Of a DNA stretch of 64,000 nt, positions 43,261-56,600 are shown one piece after another. Positions within the stretch are counted from its first letter, which is position 1; each line of letters begins with the position of its first letter. The notes below the pieces were generated by a model. It was given only the letters and a program-made list of their open reading frames with translations, was not told the origin of the DNA and did not search any database. The stretch is from Branchiostoma floridae (taxonomy: Eukaryota > Chordata > Leptocardii > Amphioxiformes > Branchiostomatidae): positions 5,798,413 through 5,862,412 of the forward strand of contig NC_049983.1 in NCBI RefSeq assembly GCF_000003815.2, read 5' to 3'. Position numbers and translations under genes: made by a program.

Positions 43261-44890
43261 ACCTGATACCAAGTTGATAAATGATGTTCGTCCATCCGAG
43301 CACCTAGATACTGAATCCTTTATTGACCTTTTTAGTACTCTTTGTTCGGTGGATTGGATTTTTTTCTAATAAACGAGACAAGAGTCCAGTTGTATACGTC
43401 ATTTGTTTACACGAGAAGAAGATATCAATTGATAATCTTCTCCAGCCAAATAGCTGTTGTATTATCTTAACAAGGCATTTTCTTAACAAAGCATGTTCTA
43501 ATTATGCAAATTAGGCCTTAATCTGTTACTTAAGAAAGTGTAAACGTGGGTTTTTTTAAAAATAGGATTTTGTTTAAAACTTGGGGGTTTGTTTAGAACT
43601 GGTCTTCTGTCTTGGGGTTTATGTTTTGCCGTGGGTTTTTAAAGCCTGTGAGCTCATGTAGAAGAGTAAGCCAGTCTGGTATCCAGCCGTATTATAGCTC
43701 CCGAGTCTCCTCTGTCTTCTCTACAACCCACTCTAAGGAACAGTGTTGGGCTACCTGAGCTACCATGCCATCCCGAGAAAGCCAGTACTGGTAGCTGTAA
43801 TATATTCAAAAAGATAGTGATAACTAAATAAAAAGGAACCATCCTTCACATGTGTCTTACCAGAGGACAAAAGAGACATGGGATCTATGATACGGCTACC
43901 AGGCTACTAGAAGAATACATTCTTGCATAGGGGGAAATATGATGATAGCACAAGACTATAGCTCACTCCCTGAACATGATGTACTGAACTAATCTCCAAG
44001 CAGATTAGCCACAGCGAATAACTCCTTTACCGGCTAAACTCCTTCCCATTTGCCCAAGCAAGATCTGCTTGGAGATAAGTACTGAAGACACGACAAATTT
44101 CGAGGTATGTGTTTGCACATTTTAAAGTGTCACTGAAGAACATTCAATTAATTTCATCTATTCCGTAAACACAACCGTCAAAGAAATACAATGCAGCCTT
44201 AGTGCTTCAGAAGTCACATATATTACATTTGACATATACATTTGTATACAAAGCCCAAACAACAGGCTAAGTGTAAATAGTTTTGACTTGCATCACAAAA
44301 TATGTCTCTAGTTAAAATTTTCAGTTTGTATACACACATACATGAAATGTACATGGATACAAAAAGATCATAAAATACATCTGTGGTTAAAATCTCTATA
44401 TTTTTTTCAAATATATTTGTGTTGTTTACTTTTAATGTCCCTTTGTTACTACATTGAGATGACATTCTGATTACAATGTGTATTCCAAAATATGTACCAT
44501 GCCTTTATAAATGTACAAAATATATGCATAGACAATTGATGCAATCATGTGCGATATTATTTTTTACATACAATAGTGATATTTCTAAATCAGACTTCTG
44601 CAATAAGAAAATCAATAAATAACAATAAAATAAATCAAACATGTTGAAGCACTGTGTTTATGGTTTTGTGGATGAGACTTCTGATAAATTTACTCACTTT
44701 TCTCACAAATTTAACACATTAAACTAACTGTAGACAACTGGTAGGGTATGACTTCTATTGTGTGTGCACCAGTGATGCCACATTCATGTGTATTAGGTCT
44801 TGATAATAATCACCTTGTTAAACATACAGTCTAGTGTCCACTATTGTGACACAAAATCCTGTTAAGTCTTCTGCAATCCTTTTCTGCAAC
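43260..44890. other. Intergenic, AT-rich, no gene seen
   Basis: This is the region 3' of the coiled-coil gene copy 2. Several minus-strand aataaa words (plus tttatt, for example near 44,608-44,632) could serve as polyadenylation signals for that gene. No coding frame is convincing. Confidence 0.4.
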
Positions 44891-44897
44891 AGTTCTG

Positions 44898-47635
44898 TCA
44901 GCAGAATCCAGTGATTAGTCTGTAGTAAATTCTGGAAGTCAGCAGTGCCAGAGGGAAAGAAGCAGGGTTGTGAGGAACAGTGACGTCATCTCCCTCAGCT
45001 GCAGGCGACTTGTGGCTCTTTCCCTGACAAGACGCAGCGGCCATGTTGCTGGTTGATGCCTTGCCAAACATGCCATTGAGTTGACATCTCTGCAGTATAT
45101 TATACTGTACGGAGTGGAAGTGTTCTTTTGTAGTTGATTCGTCAAGCGCAATTTCCAGTCCGCGTGGCCCATCTCTCACAACATCTGGTGCAGTCCAGAC
45201 CTGCTGTGGTACTTTCCTCTCGAGTAGGACTTCCAGTCCACGAGGCTCGTCAAGTGCAGGAAAGTCCAGGTGGCTCATATTCTGCTGAAACTCTCGGTGC
45301 TTGGGAGGCTTCTCCTGTTTCCTACATGGTGCTACTGTAGGAGTAGTCTTCATGTCTCCACCACCGACATTGACAGTTGACAGGGACTCCAAAGTCGCCC
45401 TTAGTCTGATGGAGGGACTCTGCCTCAAGACCATTGCATCATGGTTCAGCTTGGAATGTGCTCCTTGTGGTGAGCTGGCCTGTTCTGGAGTTGATGCTGA
45501 CTGCGAAGTCTCATGGTACAAATCTCCTAGTCCACGCTCATTTACTTCTGTTGGAGAAGCTGATCTGCGTTGAGACAGAAGGAACTGTTCTATGAAGGAG
45601 TCAAGCGGTATTGGGTGCATCAGGAAGTGTGCCGGGTCAACAGAAGAGTGTTGATGATCTCCGTGCTGAGGGCAACCATTGAGCAGCAGTGTGGTCAGAG
45701 CGGGTGCAGGTTCCTCCTTCGCTTGGTTGTGCTGGTCATCGTCTAGCAGCAGAGGGCAACCGTTGAGCAGCAGTGTGGGCAGAGCGGGTGCAGGTTCCTC
45801 CTTCGCTCGGTTGTGCTGGTCATCGTCTAGCAGCAGAGGGCAACCGTTGAGCAGCAGTGTGGTCAGAGCGGGTGCAGGTTCCTCCTTCGCTTGGTTGTGC
45901 TGGTCATCGTCTAGCAGCAGAGGGCAACCGTTGAGCAGCAGTGTGGGGAGAGCGGGTGCAGGTTCCTCCTTCGCTTGGTTGTGCTGGTCATCGTCTAGCA
46001 GCAGAGGGCAACCGTTGAGCAGCAGTGTGGGGAGAGCGGTGCAGGTTCCTCCTTCGCTTGGTTGTGCTGGTCATCGTCTAGCAGCAGAGGGCAACCGTTG
46101 AGCAGCAGTGTGGGGAGAGCGGGTGCAGGTTCCTCCTTCGCTTGGTTGTGCTGGTCATCGTCTAGCAGCAGAGGGCAACCGTTGAGCAGCAGTGTGGGGA
46201 GAGCGGGTGCAGGTTCCTCCTTCGCTTGGTTGTGCTGGTCATCGTCTAGCAGCAGAGGGCAACCGTTGAGCAGCAGTGTGGGGAGAGCGGGTGCAGGTTC
46301 CTCCTTCGCTTGGTTGTGCTGGTCATCGTCTAGCAGCAGAGGGCAACCGTTGAGCAGCAGTGTGGGCAGAGCGGGTGCAGGTTCCTCCTTCGCTTGGTTG
46401 TGCTGGTCATCGTCTAGCAGCAGAGGGCAACCGTTGAGCAGCAGTGTGGGCAGAGCGGGTGCAGGTTCCTCCTTCGCTCGGTTGTGCTGGTCATCGTCTA
46501 GCAGCAGAGGGCAACCGTTGAGCAGCAGTGTGGGGAGAGCGGGTGCAGGTTCCTCCTTCGCTTGGTTGTGCTGGTCATCGTCTAGCAGCAGAGGGCAACC
46601 GTTGAGCAGCAGTGTGGGGAGAGCGGGTGCAGGTTCCTCCTTCGCTTGGTTGTGCTGGTCATCGTCTAGCAGCAGAGGGCAACCGTTGAGCAGCAGTGTG
46701 GGGAGAGCGGGTGCAGGTTCCTCCTTCGCTTGGTTGTGCTGGTCATCGTCTAGCAGCAGAGGGCAACCGTTGAGCAGCAGTGTGGGGAGAGCGGGTGCAG
46801 GTTCCTCCTTCGCTTGGTTGTGCTGGTCATCGTCTAGCAGCAGAGGGCAACCGTTGAGCAGCAGTGTGGGGAGAGCGGCTGCAGGTTCCTCCTTCGCTTG
46901 GTTGTGCTGGTCATCGTCTAGCAGCAGAGGGCAACCGTTGAGCAGCAGTGTGGGGAGAGCGGGTGCAGGTTCCTCCTTCGCTTGGTTGTGCTGGTCATCG
47001 TCTAGCAGCAGAGGGCAACCGTTGAGCAGCAGTGTGGGGAGAGCGGGTGCAGGTTCCTCCTTCGCTTGGTTGTGCTGGTCATCGTCTAGCAGCAGAGGGC
47101 AACCGTTGAGCAGCAGTGTGGGGAGAGCGGGTGCAGGTTCCTCCTTCGCTTGGTTGTGCTGGTCATCGTCTAGCAGCAGAGGGCAACCGTTGAGCAGCAG
47201 TGTGGGGAGAGCGGGTGCAGGTTCCTCCTTCGCTTGGTTGTGCTGGTCATCGTCTAGCAGCAGAGGGCAACCGTTGAGCAGCAGTGTGGGGAGAGCGGGT
47301 GCAGGTTCCTCCTTCGCTTGGTTGTGCTGGTCATCGTCTAGCAGCAGAGGGCAACCGTTGAGCAGCAGTGTGGGCAGAGCGGGTGCAGGTTCCTCCTTCG
47401 CTTGGTTGTGCTGGTCATCGTCTAGCAGCAGAGGGCAACCGTTGAGCAGCAGTGTGGGGAGAGCGGCTGCAGGTTCCTCCTTCGCTTGGTTGTGCTGGTC
47501 ATCGTCTAGCAGCAGAGGGCAACCGTTGAGCAGCAGTGTGGGGAGAGCGGGTGCAGGTTCCTCCTTCGCTTGGTTGTGCTGGTCATTGTCTAGCAGCAGA
47601 GGGCAACCGTTGAGCAGCAGTGTGGGCAGAATGTC
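44898..47635 (-). CDS. Terminal exon of copy 2: 28-residue repeats plus unique C-terminus
   Basis: The acceptor is TTATATTATCACAG, followed by GAC-ATT-CTG-CCC-ACA and straight into the repeat frame, phase 0 as the previous exon requires. The exon is 2,738 bp; one base more would make exactly 913 codons including the stop, which matches a single G missing at 46,038-46,039 (agcggtgc versus agcgggtgc in all other units). After the array the frame runs LLLNGCPQHGDHQHSSVD, AHFLMHPIPLDSFIEQFLL, then about 220 residues of Ser/Pro/Glu-rich sequence with a doubled motif PRGLEVLLE and PRGLEIALDE, ending LITGFC. The repeat frame contains no ATG, GTG or TTG, so start-based ORF calling reports only the part after MHPIPLD. 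Confidence 0.82.
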
Positions 47636-50600
47636 CTGTGATAATATAACGACATAAATGTATGATTATATTGTACAGAATAGTGCATCTTAGTCAAAGG
47701 AATTAGTTTTTAGTTGAATTTATGACATCACAGAACCCACTTTGCTATTCTGTTCTCTTACTCAACAGTACAGAGTTATCTTATTGGATATTGTGGCTTT
47801 TTTTCTAAGATTTAAAGGCAACTGAAACCATTCCTATTCATAAAAAAATTCCAACAAAACGCACCTGTTGGAGTTTCCTGAGGAATTCCTTGTTGTTCTT
47901 AACCTACCAATAGATTGAAGAGTTTTTCATGTTCAGTTTGATATGAGGAGTGTCTGACATGTGACTTGCTAAAGTTTATACAATCAAAAAAAAGTCATAA
48001 GGTGGATATTTCACAGGCCCTTATTCAACAATCATAAAATCGTATTTAGTATCATACATAGTTAGAAGTAATAGAAATATGAAACAGAAGAAAATGGACA
48101 AAGAAAATCAAGTTTAAAATTGCTGATCTTTACCTGGTTCCTCCACTTACTGATCTCTTCCTGTTGAAGGGCAGTCCTCTTTTCATTCTCTTCTCTGAAC
48201 TATTGAGAACATAACATAAACATACATGTATGTTTGCGTATATATTTGCATTTGTATTATGTATGTTTCATTCGAACCCTCGTAAACTCTAGCTAAGCCC
48301 TAAATAGGACTAAAGCGTATCTGAATAAAGGAAAGTAACGTATATATAGTTCACTTTTCTTTTTCAATAAAAAAAATAATAAAAAATAAATAAATAAATA
48401 GAAAAACTGTGGGATGCAAGTTAGAATTTATGACATACCTGGGCCGCGATAACGTTTGATACAGGTGTTCGGGACCGTGTGATAAATATAGAATACAACA
48501 CGGTGTATTCCGTATCAGCTGAGGTACCAGCCCGACCTCGGGAAGGATCGCACGAAGGCCGGAGGGCGATCCGAATCGCGGGAGGGCTGGGACCAAGGGT
48601 GATGCGGAATACACCGTGTTGTATTTTACTTATGTCATACCCACCTGAGAAAACCCATGTTTTGATGCAAAATGCGCCAGAAGTTTGACAAATTTGGGGC
48701 CCTCGAACCAAGAGTTCCACCAGTTATGTTCTAACGTCCAAATAAGGTATTCGAACTTTCGACGGGNNNNNNNNNNNNNNNNNNNNNNNNNNNNNNNNNN
48801 NNNNNNNNNNNNNNNNNNNNNNNNNNNNNNNNNNNNNNNNNNNNNNNNNNNNNNNNNNNNNNNNNNNNNNNNNNNNNNNNNNNNNNNNNNNNNNNNNNNN
48901 NNNNNNNNNNNNNNNNNNNNNNNNNNNNNNNNNNNNNNNNNNNNNNNNNNNNNNNNNNNNNNNNNNNNNNNNNNNNNNNNNNNNNNNNNNNNNNNNNNNN
49001 NNNNNNNNNNNNNNNNNNNNNNNNNNNNNNNNNNNNNNNNNNNNNNNNNNNNNNNNNNNNNNNNNNNNNNNNNNNNNNNNNNNNNNNNNNNNNNNNNNNN
49101 NNNNNNNNNNNNNNNNNNNNNNNNNNNNNNNNNNNNNNNNNNNNNNNNNNNNNNNNNNNNNNNNNNNNNNNNNNNNNNNNNNNNNNNNNNNNNNNNNNNN
49201 NNNNNNNNNNNNNNNNNNNNNNNNNNNNNNNCACATGGGCTTCCATAGAATGATTCAATGTGTTTGCATACACCAAGTGCACCACTGTCCAAATTTTGCA
49301 AAACCGGTTTTAGAAGTTATAATTGCTGTTATCATCTCCATAAAATGTCAATTTGATACTTGTGACATGTGTACATTAGTCAACATCACCATGCATAAAT
49401 CATGTAAATGTGTAAGTCATTTGCATAAAATTTACAAAGCTCTAAATATTTCATGGAGGTATGAGGTCGCCGAACTCTAGTTATAATTGCTTTGTTCTTG
49501 GCCACTGAACTTTTATTAATTACCTGGCACATTTTGCTTGAAGCTTGAATGTGTGTTTTCTTGGTCAACTAAAATACAATGTGGTGTTCATATAGGGAGA
49601 TATAGCTACTTATATGCCGTTTAATGACAGTTATTGCTTGAACATGAACTTCTAGGCACACCTTTTCAAGATATCAAAAGGCTACATATAATCCAAAACA
49701 CCCATCGACATAACACTCGCCTAGCTCAAGGGGGAGGATTCAGACTGCCCAAACCAAAAACCTCTGCAGCAAATTGGACATTCCCGTACAGGCGTGTAAA
49801 GTCTTACAACACATTCCCACAACACATCAAATCCTCTATCCTCTTCACCATCTATGTTCATAAAATACATTAAAGGCAGACTACAAACACAAACTTACAA
49901 ACCTCTGCAGCACTGGTGGTAAAAGACATTCATTGACAACTATGTATATAACACTATTTAACACTGACCTCTGATGGCCTCTCAGCTACATGACCTCTCA
50001 ACTACATTACTTTTACTGTTACTTGTTTGGTTAAACAAATAAACAAATCAAAGATAATGAAAAAAGACCTAGACCTTTTCTTTTCTGACTCTAGAACAGC
50101 CACACGAGTCTTCAGGGCCAGAAGTTCCTCATCTTTCAGGGAGATCCTGTTGTGGTGCACAATATGGACAAAGCATTAAATCGGCTGTTAGAAATAAAAT
50201 ATCAAGTTTTTGGACGGCAATAGTGTGCTCTCTCGTTATATATACTGTAGATGCATTTAAGTTCATGGGGATTTAATTTCGCGGTAGTGGGAAAAATGAC
50301 TTTTCGCGGTGGTTTCAAGTTCGCTGTAGCACCAATATGCACTGTAAGTCTTTTACTGCCATGGAAAAATGTTTGTGGTGGTTTTAAATTTGTGGTGAAG
50401 TGGCCACTGCAAAAACCACAAACATAAAACCACCGCAAACATTTCTGCATTTACAGTATTATAACTTTATATATAATAGTACTGGTGTGCGGTCTCACAG
50501 GGTTCAACCCACAGGATAGAGCTGCATGGAGACGTGGTATGAAGACTGGCCGACTTCTGCCTACCCCTGCGTCAGGGAATCCAGCAGCAGTATAATCATC

Positions 50601-53600
50601 TCAATGGATAGTGAGTGTGAGTGAGTGTGAATAAATAGGATAAAAGTTAGTCCATAGTCATCATATTATATATATCTTGTTTGAGTGTGTGTGTGAGTCA
50701 GTCAGTCAGTCTGTGAGTTAGTGAGTCAATAAAAGTTTGGGTGAGTCATTAACAGTAAAAGGGAGTGATAGCTTGTGTTTGTGAGTGAGTAAAAAGTTGG
50801 GGTGAGTGTAGAAGAGTGAGTGTGACTGTGAGTGCGTTAGTGTTGATAAGTGAGTCAGTGAGAATAATGTGAGTGAATGTGATTCCATGAACCCATTGAA
50901 CTCACCCGTGTCGTGTGTTTTCTGCCTGCTCTGCGAAGCGTTTCTCCAGCTCTCTGATCTTTGATTCTGCCTTTGTTCTCTCCCTGAGTGAGAGAAGTTA
51001 GAGTTTGATGTGCTATTTGGGGTGGGTACCGGTACAGTGTACCAGTACAAAACCGTTTTTTCTTATTGGACCGATCCGGAAAAATCGAACCTCAAAATAT
51101 CAGCTTTGGACAGGATGTTGGACCTATTAGAAAATGAACAGATTACTTGATCTGGCAAAATTCACACGTTTGGGGGCTTACCTGTGGAAGAAAACAACAG
51201 GAGCAAAGTAAAGTTCATAGTCATTTCTACCAAGTTTTGCCGTTTAAATAGCCTTATAGGAATTTAAAAAGCCAGTGTGAGGCAAATACTCCACAAAACA
51301 GATTTATTTGTAGTGAAATGGACCATTGTTATGAGTACAGTCAACTCAACAGTTTTTTCATACTTAATCAGGTCCAGACCTGGACCTGATCCTCTGGACC
51401 TGAACCGGACCTGGACCTGAATTTTCTGGCTGGTACCCACCCCTAGTTATTTACAAAAACAAGAAAGAAATTTTCAAACAGGACTTGATACTAAACTGTA
51501 CTGACAATACCTTTAACATCAAAATACATGACTTTTCAGCATTTTGAAAAATATTTAAAACATAATTTATAAACTCACCATTCATTGTCTTTTTCGAGAA
51601 GAGCCACATTAGTCGAGAGCCGAGAAATTTCCTCTTCTTTTTGGGCAAGCCTGTTGTGGTGAACAGAATGGAAAACAATATTAACTTCTTTTTAGACAAG
51701 ATTTGTTATTACACAAATGTGTAAAAGTTAGCAGTGAAGTATTTTGAACAACAACTGTGTACATTAAGTATTTTGAACTACAGCTACTAGTTATTCCAAA
51801 ATCAGTAGGAAATATCAGTATCTTGTCTATTATTCTTAACTAACAGTAACATTCCCAAGTCTCAGATCAAGGCAGAATAAGCTGCAGTAAGTAGTTGAGT
51901 GAGTGAGTGAGTGAGTGAGTGAGTGAGTGAGTGAGTGAGTGAGTGAGTGAGTGAATAATTCAGTTAGTGAGTAATTGAGTGACTGAATAATTAAGTTATT
52001 GAGCAATTGAGTTAGTGAGTGAGAAATTGAGTTAGTGAGTGAATGAGTAAATTGGGTGATTGAGTGATTGAATGAGTGAATGACTGACTATCTGACTNNN
52101 NNNNNNNNNNNNNNNNNNNNNNNNNNNNNNNNNNNNNNNNNNNNNNNNNNNNNNNNNNNNNNNNNNNNNNNNNNNNNNNNNNNNNNNNNNNNNNNNNTGG
52201 TACCCACCCCTAGTTATTTACAAAAACAAGAAAGAAATTTTCAAACAGGACTTGATACTAAACTGTACTGACAATACCTTTAACATCAAAATACATGACT
52301 TTTCAGCATTTTGAAAAATATTTAAAACATAATTTATAAACTCACCATTCATTGTCTTTTTCGAGAAGAGCCACATTAGTCGAGAGCCGAGAAATTTCCT
52401 CTTCTTTTTGGGCAAGCCTGTTGTGGTGAACAGAATGGAAAACAATATTAACTTCTTTTTAGACAAGATTTGTTATTACACAAATGTGTAAAAGTTAGCA
52501 GTGAAGTATTTTGAACAACAACTGTGTACATTAAGTATTTTGAACTACAGCTACTAGTTATTCCAAAATCAGTAGGAAATATCAGTATCTTGTCTATTAT
52601 TCTTAACTAACAGTAACATTCCCAAGTCTCAGATCAAGGCAGAATAAGCTGCAGTAAGTAGTTGAGTGAGTGAGTGAGTGAGTGAGTGAGTGAGTGAGTG
52701 AGTGAGTGAGTGAGTGAGTGAATAATTCAGTTAGTGAGTAATTGAGTGACTGAATAATTAAGTTATTGAGCAATTGAGTTAGTGAGTGAGAAATTGAGTT
52801 AGTGAGTGAATGAGTAATTGGGTGATTGAGTGATTGAGTGAGTGAGTGACTGACTATCTGACTGACTGACTGACTGACTGACTGACTGCTGACTGTCTGA
52901 CTGACTGCTGACTGTCTGACTGACTGACTGTCTGACTGACTGACTGACTGACTGCTTGTGATGTGATTTCTTGAACCCAACTCACCTTTTTTGGTACTTT
53001 TCTTCGTCCTTCGTGATTATCCTAAGGGAAGATGTAAAGGAAATGTAATTATGATAGTTGTGTAAAATTGAAATCACCAAACACAGGATTTGGACCACTT
53101 TCCATCAAATTCTATAACTGTCAGGTTTTTTCTTTATTCATCACGTTTTGATTACAACACTTACTGCACTATTGTTAATTCTTTTTGTTTCAGTTCCCAA
53201 ATTGATGCAATATTCAGATTGCCTATAATTGGAATTAAAAATAACAACATTTTACAAGCACTTAAGATATGACGTTCTAACTATATCTAATATGTAAATT
53301 TTGTGTTCAGGGGTACTGGGTGGTTGACCATCCAGGCTTGAGTGTAATGCTAGTTCACCTTTATCCGCAGGGTAACTTATATCCGTTGTTTTCAAAAGCA
53401 GGGTATTTAGGGCTATAATTCCGATGTGTCAAACTTCACATGACAAGTTTGATGTGAGTTCAAACTGATATATTTTGAAAATACAGTTTGAAATCACCGT
53501 CCGTCAACTTGATATCCTTAAATGGGCTGTTTTGAAAAACAAGGGATATAGCTTACCACACGAATAAAGGTTAACTAGCGTTACAATGTTTTATGTACAA

Positions 53601-56600
53601 GCTAATTCTCCTTTTATATATTAATAGCTGACATCATTTTCCTAAAACTTTGATTTGTAAGATCATTTGAAAACTTACATTTGGGCAATCTCTAGCCGGT
53701 TGGCAAAGTTCCTGGAAACAACCCATAAAACATAACGTTATCATAGAAATGACAACAATCATGAAATACTGTAAATGCAGAAATGTTCGCGGTGGATTAA
53801 TGTTCGCAGTTTTTGCGGCGACCACTTCACCGCGAACTTAAAACCACCGCAAACATTTTTCTATTATGGTATTAGACTGCAGTCGATGGTGTTACCGCGA
53901 AATTAAAACCACCGCGAAAAGTCATTTTTCCCGCTGCCACGAAATTAAATCCCTGCGAACTTAAATGCATTTACAGTAACATAAAGATATGCCAAAGCTG
54001 TCAACCTGAATAATAAAGTCTATTCATCTATTACAACCTCAGGCTGTTAACTGATAAGAAATAGAGAACTAAAAGTAGAAGTTACAGTATCAAATTAACG
54101 TTTGCCTTTAAGAAATGTACATTTTATGCCATAAGACATTGGTTCAGCACCAAGGACAGGGCAGAAGTCAGTAGAATATGGTTGTTCTTACCTTAGAATT
54201 TCATTCCACTGCTTGTGGTCTTTAGTCTGTTCTTGTAGCCTGTAGAAATCAACAACCAAGTCTAAGTCTAAGGAACTGTTAGCATTTTCAACACCCAGAA
54301 ATGGTATGAAAATATCAATTACCATATGCCTAAACAACATGATTGTATATCATTAATCTCAAATGCATGAATTGCTTGGCATGGGCAAATAGTTAACGGT
54401 TTAATTTCTATTAGTGGTATATTTATGCTACATTATCCTATAGCCAGGCCCCACGGACCAATCAGAAGGCCCCGTTCCACGTTTGTAATGATGCCGTAAC
54501 AAATAGATTCAGTCCAGGCCGGTGTGTATTGCTCACCGGCCTGGCACACATTACAACTATACTTTGCATGCAAATAACACCTGTATGCATTAGCTATGCT
54601 TATTTAACTCTTTGATTGGCAAAGTCAGTGGCAACAAACACGCCGTACTTATGCATAATAAGATCAGCAAAAAATCCGTGGCATCTTAGGGCAGGGAGCA
54701 TCTTAGGGCAGCCTCCGTTAGTGTAGAATTTATTGTAAATTAACGTTTGCCTTTCAGAAATGTACATTTTATGTCACAAGACATTGGTTCAGCACCAAGG
54801 ACAGGGCAGAAGTCAGTAGAATATGGTTGTTCTTACCTCAGAATGTATGCCTTATAGGCTCCATCTTTATCCATGATAATCCTGAAGGACAACAAATTAA
54901 AGCAAAGTAAGTAATTGTAATCTTGCCTCTAAAAAGAAAAGTATCTCTGTCATAATCAGCTAGACTGAAGGGACCACCCTATAAGATATTATTAAATAAA
55001 TAATGAACTTTAATTTTTTTGTATTTTTTTGCTGCTTTCATATCAAAACCTCTTTGATATACTTTGCTATAGCTATGCCACTCATTACCAGGTCTCGAAA
55101 TACTAAGCTGCATTGACTGTTACCACCTATAAAGTCTAAAAGAAAAAAATTGCAATGGTTCCTGAACAATTTCAGTATGATCCATACTAAATTTAGAGTG
55201 GTGCAGGTAAAACTTGTCTGGTGCAGGTCATTTTCAATGTTACCTGCACCAGTGCAGGTTAATAATGCAGAAAAAAGGATTTCGAGCCCTGTTTACAAAT
55301 ATTTCCTAGATAGCAGTGACGAGATACATCCATTCTTCCAGCTATGGTAACAACTAATAGAGCCCCTCAATTTTCTGCATTGTTATAGCTGCAAATTCTG
55401 ACTCTGACTACAGATGGTACTAGCTAAAGCTGACTAAAACTGATTCTTACTCTCTTAGCGAGGGCCATGTGCTGCAGCCTCTCTGATTTGGCTGAGTAAG
55501 AAAAGAAACATGCTGCAATAAGAACAACATGAAAACAAACAAACAAACAAGATAAAGCAAAACAAAAGAAACTTTTGAAGACAATTTCAATCATGATGTA
55601 AAATAAGATACACATCAAAGAATACTCTACCATGGCCACCATGTACCAAAACAACTGTAAGCTTGAAATTCAATGTTGTGTGTTACAAAATAAAAATTCA
55701 GGCGTTTCATATCTGAAAATTCAGGTGCACCGAAATGTTGGGAGAACAGCATGAAATAATGTTGAAACCTACTAGTAATTATTACAAACCTCTTTTCAGA
55801 GTTTGAACATGAAATTCCATGGTTAGTGTTAAAATGTCAGCTTTGTCAAGAACTACATCGCAAAGGTTTTAGAATTGTTTGGGTGAGGCTATGCTGTGTA
55901 AATGTGCTTGTTTACAATAACGTTTGCATATATACGTTACGTATACCCTTCACAACCTGCTATATGCACCAGAGCACAGCTCTATGCATGGGATGCTCAA
56001 AAGTGCAATGCACCCAATATTTTGAGTTATGATTTCTTACATTTAACGCTAGTTCACCTTTATCCGCAGGGTGCCCTATATCTGTTGTATTCAAAATTTG
56101 GATGTTCAGGGATATCAAGTCGACAGACGACGGTTTCAAATTGCAATTTTTCTTAAATACTGCAGTTTGAAACCACGATCCGTCCACTTGATATCCCTGA
56201 ATACCCCACTTTTAAGTACTACTGATAAAGGTTACTTCGCGGATAAAGATGAAGTAACGTTACATTTTCTGCAGACAGTGAATGTGCATCAAGTGACCTT
56301 ACAACAAAAAGCACTAGGACTTTACAGTGCTGAACAAGGGCCTGACATGACAATTGACACTTGTAAAGAAACTAGAACTTACCTTCTCAGAAACAACCAA
56401 GTCGTCTTCTGCTGTCCCCTTTTTCAGGCTGTTGATTGTCCTTCAGTAAAGAGAGAGAAACATTGTTTAAGAATATCAGAACCAAAACACACATATCTCT
56501 CGCTGGTGCAGAAAACGATATCTTCCATGCATTGCTCTCATGTTCAACTCATCTATCCGTCTACGTAGGCCAGTTTCTTTATAATGTTAATGAGATGCTA

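Noticed and set aside
45669-47630. CRISPR-like array
   Set aside because: Units are contiguous 84-bp repeats with no variable spacers, in a eukaryotic spliced gene.
46062-47657. 531-codon Ser/Arg/Trp-rich plus-strand frame over the 84-bp array
   Set aside because: The repeat length is a multiple of three and lacks stops, so both strands stay open. Only the minus strand has a splice acceptor at the edge and a unique continuation.
48630-49301. Frames across the N run
   Set aside because: Unknown residues only; no information.
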